Below are positions 1-10,035 of a stretch of 64,000 bases of DNA, piece after piece; the first letter of the stretch is position 1, and each line of letters opens with the position of its first letter. Source of the DNA: Hippasteria phrygiana (Eukaryota; Echinodermata; Asteroidea; Valvatida; Goniasteridae); contig JAZGUH010000122.1 in NCBI GenBank assembly GCA_037893225.1, forward strand, positions 1-64,000, read 5' to 3'. The notes below the pieces were generated by a model. It was not told the DNA's origin, did not search any database, and saw only the letters and a list, made by a program, of their open reading frames with translations. Made by a program: the position numbers and the translations under genes.

Positions 1-93
1 GCAGTATTTGTTCTTTATATACTATGATTTTCTGCGTTTGCGAAATTTTCAGGGGGAAAACGGAGGGGGCGAGGGATTTTGTATAGGGGGGCG

Positions 94-131
94 TGGGGGG
101 GGGGGGGCGCACGCCCGCCCCCCCCCCCCCC
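94..131. repeat. Poly-G/poly-C inverted tract
   Basis: A run of Gs is followed within a few bases by a GC-rich linker and a run of Cs, so the strand can fold into a G:C hairpin. The flanks (TTTGCGAAATTTTC-type sequence) recur near 13.87 kb beside another G tract, which suggests both come from one dispersed repeat family. Confidence 0.6.
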
Positions 132-2024
132 ATCACGCAAACGCAGAAAATAACAGTATTATAAAGAAAAAAATACTGTACCGTTAGAAAGTTGGGCAAA
201 CAGATTACCTAACGTTGTACAATAGTCACATGTTCAACCTTTGGGTAATTTTTCACGTAATTTACCAACTGTTGTATAACCACAGCTGTGCACAAACCAA
301 TTGTTGGTTAAAGTGTGGTTAAAATATGGTACTGCCCAACATTTTTGTATCCAACATTTTTACAGTGTGTGAGCGCCCCCCCCCCCCCCCCCCCCCAACT
401 GTAAAATCCAAAAATGTAAAACCAATGGGTATTGTTCATTTTAGACAAATTTTGAATGATGGTATAGGATTATATCCTTTAAACGTTATAGCCGAACAAT
501 GCACATTACACCAATAGTAGGTGTTGGACATATCATTATTTACATTATTTATTATATGTTGACATATCATTTTTTACAAAAACACAAAATCAAATTATAA
601 AAAGCAATACATGCTGCCTTTTTTATATTGGATTTCTAATTTGATTTCTTAATACATCTTTATCTAATATTTACTTTGGGGGAAGAGTGCAAAAGCTTAA
701 GCTGTAACATCAGAAATGAAACTACAACAAATCGCGATTCTTCACATTGTTAAGTTGTATGCAACCATACTACTACCGTACCCAATGTCTCGGTTTTACA
801 CGCTACAACATAATAATTCACATTACATTTTTAACATTAAGTAACATTACTGTGAGTAATCTTTTCTCTAACACCAGTATTATAATCAAAGTTAATAGAA
901 CACAAATAAACGTCATCAGATTCATTATTAAAAAAAAATAAATAAAGAATGGAGTACTTGTCCGAAGAAAAATAAATCAAATTTATAAAAATTGTAAAAT
1001 GAATAATTTTGTATTGTAATCTGTGAACAGATTCCAAGTTTGTTTAATAATATTGTTACTATGAAGTTGCCGAACGCACTAAGCTTCCACACATAAGATA
1101 TGACATCATATGCTAATGAGGCATGCCCAGATCCCCACACGACTAGTTACGGGCGAGTTGTTTTTGTTTGCTCAAGAACAACTCCTGTCTTCGTTCGTGT
1201 TCCGGCCGCTCGAACGCCAAAGAAAGTCGATAGCCAAGAGCGCCATATATCGCTGTAAACCACGCAAAATGTAATGGTTGCGCCATGTACGTTATTCAAG
1301 CATTCGTTTCAAAAACCTGAATTTCAGACGCAAAATAATTTAACGGAAGCACAATATTTAGACTGCATTTTCCCCTAGTTTGTTTAGAAAAAGCTCTATT
1401 TTTCAAAACGTTTGGAAGGGAATTGTAGGCAACGTTACGCCGACTTTCATGCTTCGTCAAATCATCCGCCATCTTTGATCGTCTTCTACGTCGCGTCAAA
1501 ATACGTCATGTTCTTGTAAACCCCGACAGGTAGGTGGTGTGTGATCTTGTTCCGAGTGCAATGTTCGCGGGTCGCGTTCCCGCCGTTCGGGCGCAAGAAC
1601 ATTAATTGAACTCGTGTTAAGAACAGACCGCCCGAACTCAGCCTTAGATGTTGAAAGTTTCTCACAAGCTGATACGTCTAGGGCAAACGGCCTTTCTTTA
1701 CTGATTTGGACTCCATTATTTTTAGCATTTCATTTTACATGCGAAAAACGATGTATTAAAACTGCATAGACTTGCTCATAAATTCATTGGTTAAATAGTT
1801 ACTGCATTTTTGCGTCATTCCCATTATTCGATGAGCCTTGATTAGTAATTGTATTGACAAAATCTAAGGACACAGCTTAAAATGTTCACAAGCAGCACGA
1901 GTCAGCAAAAATGCACGGATGGCTGATCTCCTTTGATTTATAAAAAGTTGTGTATAGATCCAATAATTGACTACATGCATTGTCGTGTACTAAGTATATC
2001 TTTTCAAAGTGAACAAAGAAAACT

Positions 2025-2097
2025 GGCAGGAGCGGGATTCGAACCTGCGACCATCGGAATACCGTACCGGCGCTCTACCAACTGAGCTATCTTGCCC
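2025..2097 (-). repeat. tRNA-like composite repeat, copy A
   Basis: Read on the minus strand this has a tRNA layout: D-arm with an A-box-like GCTCAGTTGGTAGAGC, an anticodon-like arm around CCGG/CCGG, and a B-box-like GGTTCGAATCC, with an acceptor-like GGCAGGA/TCCTGCC pairing best preserved in copy C. An AACAAAGAAAACT flank and a downstream body shared with other copies mark it as a dispersed repeat rather than a working tRNA gene. The enlarged anticodon loop also argues against function. Confidence 0.7.
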
Positions 2098-2313
2098 AAT
2101 GTTGGCGGTCTCCCAAATTGTCAGTATCTTTGTTCAGGTGGGCGTACAATATCACATAGAACACCATTTGGGGTACATAGTCACTAGAGTTAGAGCAAAA
2201 ATTGTCAGTTGGTATTCGGTGGTCAATAAAAGTTGTCTATAAAGGACAATATTGAGGCATGTCCACAAGTGCTTGCTGGGTAACTTGGTTAATCTGTTGC
2301 AGTGTATCAACTG

Positions 2314-5300
2314 TCAATTCCGCGGTGGGTGGCTCTGATCTGCTCTGCCTGTCAGATTCTTATCTTCCTTGCCACCTTTCTTCTGGGGCTTCTTTGAGGG
2401 AAATCTGGTCTTCAATGATTCCATGTTGTCAATAACAAGCTCCTTGATGTTTGGCATGATCTTTGGATTACTCATGTTGCTGTGGAACTGATCCACCAAA
2501 CTTGTCGACAATTTTTCACTTTCAAAAATGCCTGAAATGTGGAAATAGTTCACGCCATTAAAGCACTTTATGTTATTAGCAAGGAACTTGACAAACGTTT
2601 TCACTGGAGAACCGTGAAGGAGATAGAGCGTCGTCAAATTCCCCCAGGACTTTCCAGAAGACTTGTTCATTTCGTTCTCCACGTGATCAAACCCAGCCTG
2701 GGTGACCCTGTACAGAGACAACCTGAGATCTATCAGTGTTTCGCAGGCCCACAGTGAGTTCGTTATGGCCGCAAAAGCTCTGTCATCGAATTGCTTATTC
2801 AGACGAAGATCAATCTTTTTCAAGTGTTTAAGTTCTTTCAGGTGTGTAGCAAAGTTGCAAATATCATCTGAACGTAGAATCGTGCCTACTAGAACGAGAC
2901 TTTCAAGCTTCTTCAAATCAGGCAAACAGGAAGCCAATTCTCGTGCTGCACTCGATGAGTGACATTCACCGGACTCTGACTCAAGGAGCTCATGCAGACC
3001 CCAAGACTGCACAGTATGGAGGACACTCCGGTCAGTCTGGTCAGGTGGAAATTTAGGCACAGCGTTATCGCTCGATTCAAGTCTCTCACGCAATTGTATC
3101 AGCGTCGTTGTTTCCCAGTCGCTGCCAATTACATCAAATGTTATAATTTCATTACTACCCTCGGAATCTGATTCTTTAACCATCGATGGCGAGGAAGTTG
3201 ACTGTTTGTCTTCGCTTTTGACAGGTTTCCCCTTACTGGCTGATTCTGACTCCGGTAGATCTGGAGACTGCAAAGCACTTACGATTGCAATATCTGCCTG
3301 TTGTCTTTGATTTGTTTGCTGTTCGGCGTTAATTTGCTCAGAGCTCTCATTCAGCTGTTTCGACGATGATTTTTCGTGATCACCCCTATCTATATCTGAA
3401 AACTGCGAAGCACTTGCCATTTCAACGTCTGCTTGTTGTTTTTCACTCTTTTGCAGCACGCCGTTAATTTTCTCAGTGGTCTTACATAACTGTTTCGATG
3501 ATTCTGTTTCGTGTTCACTTTCATCTACATCTGAAGACTGCGATGCACTTACTATTCCATCGTCTGCCTGTTGTGTTTGACTCTTCTGCTGCTCGCCGTT
3601 AATTTGCTCAGTGCTCTCATTCAACTGTTTCGATGGTGCTGTTTCGTGTTCACCTCTATCGACATCAGTTGGCTGTTTGTCATCGTTTTCAAGTGGTTTC
3701 TCCTCACTTGTAGATTCTAAAGCCTGTGTGGGTTTGGTGGCAGCAATGCCTAACTGTTCTCCATGACTCTTTTGCGAGTCGACGTCCCTTTGCTCATTTC
3801 CTTCAAGTAATCTTTCCCTTTCTTCTGCCTGACATGGCTCCGCGTGTTTTGATTGGATGCACCGATTCTTTTTACTTTCCTCACCCGACGTCTCAACCTC
3901 CGAAGGTGAGTCTGTTGATTGCAGATTGACTTTTTCAGCTTGCCTCGACTTACTTGGAGATTGTGTTTTAGCCACAGTTTTGGCTGGTCGATCCATGCCA
4001 GTTGAAGGCGCTGTTACGTCCAGTTGCAGACCGGGACGAAAATACTCAAGGTATTCTTGGAGGTCACTCCAATCGCATTGTCTCATTCGCAACAATTCGA
4101 CTGACTTCACATTCAGACTGTCGCCTTCTTTCCGGTACGCATATTTAAGCAGATACGACAGAAGACGAACCCTGTGCCTGGAAAGTCCAATTGACTGGAT
4201 CTTCCCTCCGTCAAAGAGCGAACTAAGTTGAGTGTTCTTTGAACCATCGAATCTTCCTTCGAAATTGAGCAGCAGAACTCGCTCGACCAATGTTTGTAAT
4301 TGCAAGATGTCTTTCAGGTTCTTCGTTGGGTGACGTGCTTTGGCCCTGATAACGCCGCTCACCAAATTACCAATAACCATCGAGTAGGCGACAGACCCAC
4401 ATCTGCAGGCGATTGCAAACGCGAAGACATTGCAAATCTTGTCAACGTTCGATTCTATGTTACCCAAGTGAGTTGTTCTTATCCAATTTGAAGTGTTTTC
4501 TTTACAATAAGCCATGTAGACACCAGCACAATACTCTTGAAGTATCTCGAGGGTGAAGCAAACCTTGTAATCGTCAGATGAAGAACGAATTATCTCTGAA
4601 TCATTCCTTGCCTCGTTTTGTTCTCTCTTGGTATCTTTGCAAAAGTAGAGAATCCCAATTTCAACACCTCTTTCGATGACTGTGTGTTTTTCCTCACAGT
4701 CTGCTTTAGAAAGGGTCATTCGACTCCCATAACATTCATAAATCTTAGGTAGGGCAACCCTTCCCAGATCAACTAATACGTCTCGTTGTGCTTCTGGTAG
4801 GAGATCTCCGAGCCTAGGTAATTCACTTGAGTAAGTTGCCTGATCAGCTGCACCGGCCTCATGCCTGTTGAATAGGCATTTAACCAGCTGTGAGACCAAC
4901 TCATACATGGTAGGACTGGACTTTTCAAAAACCTCTCCATTGGTCCAAATGGCTACCTGACAGAAAGCAGCAAGGTTCACAGGTAGGCAAGCAATGTGTG
5001 GCTGTAAAATATCTTCATCCAAATACTCGCAAAGGTTAGAGATTACTTGCTTTTGTTTAGCTGTCAACTCGTGTGCATCTTCACATCTTTCAGCGTCCTT
5101 GCTAGTTGGTGTGTCATTTGTACTAGTAACCTTTGACCCACCAGTGGTCTTCGGTGATTGGTTAATATGATCACGATCAAAAGAAACGCTCAGTACCTTT
5201 TTAACGTACCTTTTGGCATTGTCTCGCTTAAAGCCAGTGATTGTTATATGACGCAGGGAGGTATCGTGCGTCACCTGCGCATGTCCGGTGGTCATGTTTA

Positions 5301-5897
5301 TGATTATTTGACAGTCACTAAGACCTTGGCCTTTCATTATTTTCAACACGCGCTCTATGTCATGTACATGTATGTTATCACATCCATCAATAAGTATGGT
5401 CACTTGGCTTGGGTTGCGCGAGCAATAGTCATTAATGTCGTTCGCCAGTATGTCTGTATTTTTGGGTAGCATGTGCTGGACGACTGCTTCACCCAGATTC
5501 CCTGTTTTAAAAAGGTCACCTACCGGTAAACCAAAGACTAACGTTTGCCCTTCAAACAGTGCGCCGGTTACACCATTGGACCAGTCATTTGCCAGCTTGT
5601 GTAGGAAAGTAGTCTTACCACTGCCTGTTCTACCTTGGATGAGAACATGTTTACTCGATAACTCTGAAATGCCATCGTCAAAGATATCAGATTCTGATTT
5701 CAGCCTATACCTCACAGTACCATCTTCGATGCGTACATTGGTGAACAACTCTGGTTGTGTATAAACGTCGTTTATCGGCGCATAACTTGCCTCCTCATCT
5801 GTGATCCACGGTGTTATGGGAACTCGGTCAGTAGTCTGCCTCACAAACGTTTTGAGTTGTTTAACAAACGCTGCCAAGTCGAATCCTCTGACAGGCT
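2314..5897 (-). CDS. Paralog 1, exon 7: NACHT-linker-LRR (terminal exon)
   Basis: A single 3584-base exon. The acceptor is TTAACAG at 5898-5904, and the phase joins the preceding exon as PR-E-PVRGFDLAAF, aligning with VPGLDCKKF of the paralog. An in-frame Met at 5877 exists, but the phase and homology upstream of it show translation enters from the previous exon. Numbered from that Met: Walker A 82-89, Walker B 161-167, a typical NACHT ITGF-x-x-x-NAK motif near 230, a helical NACHT-associated region, a low-complexity linker (about 640-930), then ribonuclease-inhibitor-like LRRs (LESLVLVG, LKKIDLRLN, LIDLRLS, LTTLYLLHG). It ends in a basic tail. Having no introns across NACHT and LRR contrasts with the split ectodomain. 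Confidence 0.92.
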
Positions 5898-8800
5898 CTG
5901 TTAATTAATTAACACAAATTTAAGTCTGATAAAAAAAATCTGGTGGGTAAGGTATGAGACATTGCTGACAAGCAACGATTGAACATATAATGAAATTAAA
6001 GATCACTATTTGTAATTTATTTCTATAATTTTTGCTTGTTACATTTTCTTAACCTATGTTTAGTTTGTCCCCAAAAAGCCAAGAAAAACCTGCAAAAAAT
6101 TAATAATAAATGATGGTGTTATCCCATTCAGTGACGCTCCGAATCCGTTGACTTGTAGGCCTATTGATAACAATACATTTTTGTTAGATGTGCCCGTCTC
6201 TGATTATATTTTCACCGGGATGTCTTTATTGTGAATAAAACTGACCGAAAGACCAATATGATCATTAAATCGCAAAATTTAGCAGGTGTGATACTGAGGA
6301 TATTTTGCAGATTCCTCTTCAAACATACCTATAACTATACCTTAAAATAACCCTATATAAATATGTAATCCGAGGGCTCAGGCTACAGTTAGATACAGAG
6401 TTGGGGCTACATTCAGTGGTCGGGGGCTACATGAAGTCGGGCGTAAGGGATCGGCGTAGCATAAATAGGTCTTAAAGGAGTGAGTCTTTAAAAATATATA
6501 GCACCAGAGTTGTTCAAAAGCATCATGAGTAGAAGACTAGCTTCGCAAACATTTACATATACAATGCATAATCAAAAAATATATGACCAGTTGGAGTTTT
6601 CAAGATAGTTGTACGATCTTTAGAAACTTCCGAGACAGCGTCATTATAAAACATCTGGATCATTCAGACCTTTCTGGCCTTGACAACCAACATACAAAAT
6701 TTAGTGATGCTCTTGATCGATACTATTTCTCTTTGTACAGGGTTTCCTTTTGAAATGTCAGAACGCTTACCTCGAGGCACCATTTTGTATTGGCCTCGTT
6801 CAGGATCACTCTTCGGGTCTGGTGCTCGTCTCCACCGCCTCCATATTATGATGAAAGCCGTAATCATAAGTAGCACAGCGAGAACACAGACAACAGAGAT
6901 CAAGATGACTGCGATATCCGCAGGCTGTACATCTGAAGGGCCTGCTGAAATCAGAGAAACGTGGAGTTTCAAAAGAACAGCACAAATTCTGAAATGTTCC
7001 AAAATTGTAATCCTTTCTTGAAATCTTTCCCAATTATTTGGCAGCAAAGTTTTGTCTACTCTCTTCTCTCTTAATAGGTGTCTTTAGCTATCACTTCAGA
7101 ATATATAAACCAACACTTCAGATTCAATTGTGTTTTGTCACAGGCTGCTTTCTGCACGAATTCAGATAGATGGTAACTTACTTTCTATAACTAAGATCTC
7201 GACATAAGATCTGATTAAGTCATCGCCGTCTGGAAAGACATGACACCAGTATCTGACGTCACCATCGTGGGAGCAATTGTTCATGCTTAGGGACCCTTCT
7301 GGGGATATATCGAAGCAGCCGCTGTCTCCGAGAGCAAGGGTTTTGGAACCATCTGGTAAATTCAGCATGCCAATGACATTTGTCGCCTCTGCATCGGGCT
7401 CACCAAACGACCAAATCACAGTTGCAGTGACCGTAGTGGCATTGCCTAATAGGACCGGGCAAGTGAGTGTAATTTTGCTATCTGACTCAGAAATCCTGGA
7501 GCGACGGGCAGTAGCAGTACCGCCATCGAGCGGAAATGTACCACCTGTATTTATAAAACGAGAAAATGGGAACAGGTGTTGAAAGAGTGCATAGACTGAG
7601 ATTGCATATGTCTTTTTTAAAGGATCGGGCATTGCTTCATTAATCCAAGCTTCTTCCAGGCATTTTAAAACGAAGTCGATCGCAGCAACATCATCAATCG
7701 GAGCCCTCATCTATTGTGCCAGCAGGATTGCCCATCGATTAGATATTGACTATTGTTTAGTAATTGCTTATCACCTGGAGAAAACGTCATGCCATGTATT
7801 GAAATATACAAAAACAGGTTAAGCCACATACCTATCACTCGAACTGTGATAGCAATGGGTGTGGTCTCGGGACCAAGATCACAGCTGTATTCTCCTGCGT
7901 GATCTGTACCAACTTGTTCAATAAGAAGACCAAAGTTACTCGCAAGACTGTACGTGGTGGCAGCATCAATGACACCAGTCGATAAGTTATAATCGAGGAT
8001 CTTGTGTTCACTGTCGGTGGTTCCCTTGTACCATTGTATCTCACACGATGCATAACCAGATGTCCAGGTACTACAGGGGAGTGTTTGCTGCGTTTGCTTT
8101 TTCAGGTAAAATGATGTGTCTGAAGCCTTCAAAGTACGAGGTGGTTGCTCAGCTACAACACAAAAGAAAAAAATATAAGATCAATAGTTGGCTTTTATCG
8201 TGCTATGCTGTTTAGTCAAGTGGTTTACTTTTGCTTGATACTTGTTCTCGAAATGAGCAGCTTCTATTCAACACATCACCCACAAAATTCAGACACAATC
8301 CTTTACTTTTGATGTTTTTTTTAATCTAAAACAAACACATTCAACTACCTGATATCTGGACATTCGTGAAGCAATTACTCTGCATTCCATCTGGTAGGTA
8401 TACATGACACCAGAATCTCTGGGTATCCTGTACATCGTTCAGGGAGTTGACTGTAAGTGCAGCGTCGCTACCAATGCTGTAATCAGCGCCATGTTGGATC
8501 TGCAGGACAGTACCATCAGAGAAACGCGCACCAATGATGTCTGTATCTGCAGTGACGCCCGCTCCCGTTGACCAATACACAACGGATAATACTGCGTCTG
8601 GTGTCTGTGGCGCGCACTGACATGGTAGCGTCTGTCTGCGTCCTCGCTGGAAAATGGCAGAAGACGATGCGTCACTAGTGGTAGCTGGAAACGAGTCAAC
8701 TGCATATCAAAACAATCAGAAATATAAGAACTATCACTGCGTTATTCTAGAACGTAATTCGAAAAGCGTTGATTCGTACATGATTTATTTTTCTAGCAAA

Positions 8801-9993
8801 AGTACAACAAAAATTACACCCCTACAAAATCCTGGATTCGCCCCTACTTACCGATAACTCTGACGTTGATTTCACCGACTCTGTAAGAGGTATCTCGTGG
8901 TACGACTTGGCACAAGTATCTCCCTTCATCACTCTCCTCAACCCCTTTGATAACGAGGCTGAAACCAGACGACAGCGCGTATCTGTCGCTGTCCGGAAGG
9001 TCTTTGTTTTCAGTATGACTTATCAGACGCTCCTTGTCAGGGTCATTAATGTTTGATCCTTTGTACCAAATTACTCCTAGAAGGACCTCGTCACTCCGGC
9101 GATATGACAGACAGGGCAGTCGGTGCCAAACCCCCCGCTGTACAGTGGCATGCGTGTTAGACAAACTGACGGGGTCCTTGATGAACTTGGCTAATAAGAT
9201 AATCAATAGAGGGGTATTTTGTTATTGTTTATAATCACATGATGCGAAGACAATAGGGGGACAGTGGATATTATTGAGACATGTTTGTGTATTCTTACGA
9301 CTACCCTCTCTATCATTGATTTAAATAATGATTTAAATCAATGGAAAACGATTTTTAAAAATCACTAATAGAAATCACGTTTTAATTAATTTTTTTTCTG
9401 CTATTTTTCAATGTAAAAACAATGTCTGTTATTCAAACCCGACTTTCATTAACTTTAAATCAGTTATACTCACTCTAAAGGGATGTAAACGGCCGGTTTC
9501 ATGAAACATTGTACTACATTTATCTTGTGTACAATGCATATGATTCTGAAGTAATGTACCGGTACTACCTACATGTATTGTACAGTATTCATCTCTTAGT
9601 ACGTATGTACATACATGTGGTTTAACTCAATGCATGTAATGCGCCTATAAATTGATTGCCCCCCAAAAAATTGTGTTCTGGATCCGCCCTTGCACATAAA
9701 CATGATTATATAATTGAAAACAAGATCAAAGATGGAAGCTGATTATTAGACCCAACATTTTTTGATTTGCAATCCATGATGTCTTAACCCTAACAGTCCT
9801 CAATTCTCAGATGATGATTTTTCACACACCCTAGGGTTATTAGGGTAACGGTTCGTACATTGTATGCAATCTGTTCTGACTCTAAGAAAATCAACTTCAA
9901 AATAGAATAAAACATACTGTAGTAACTGTACATGCCTGCATGGTGATATTTATGGTGGCTGTATTAAATAGTTTCATTCCACCATGGTTGTGT

Positions 9994-10035
<42 letters not shown>

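Larger units (their letters stand above)
1..2313. other. Intergenic, 3' side of the first Ig-NLR gene
   Basis: No supportable coding exon is visible on either strand. The stretch holds a poly-G run followed by a poly-C run (about 95-131), a C-tract (about 375-396), AT-rich sequence to about 1100, and a tRNA-like repeat at 2025-2097. Short open frames here are low complexity or interrupted and lack exon signals. Confidence 0.6.

Noticed and set aside
2025..2097. Functional tRNA gene
   Set aside because: The anticodon loop is enlarged, stems are imperfect in most copies, and all copies share non-tRNA flanks, so this is a repeat family.
2009..2242. Open frame with NWQERDSNLRPSEYRTGALP-type translation (similar frames at 39.4 and 49.9 kb)
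   Set aside because: It is a translation of the tRNA-like repeat and its body; the same peptide recurs wherever the repeat occurs and has no exon context.
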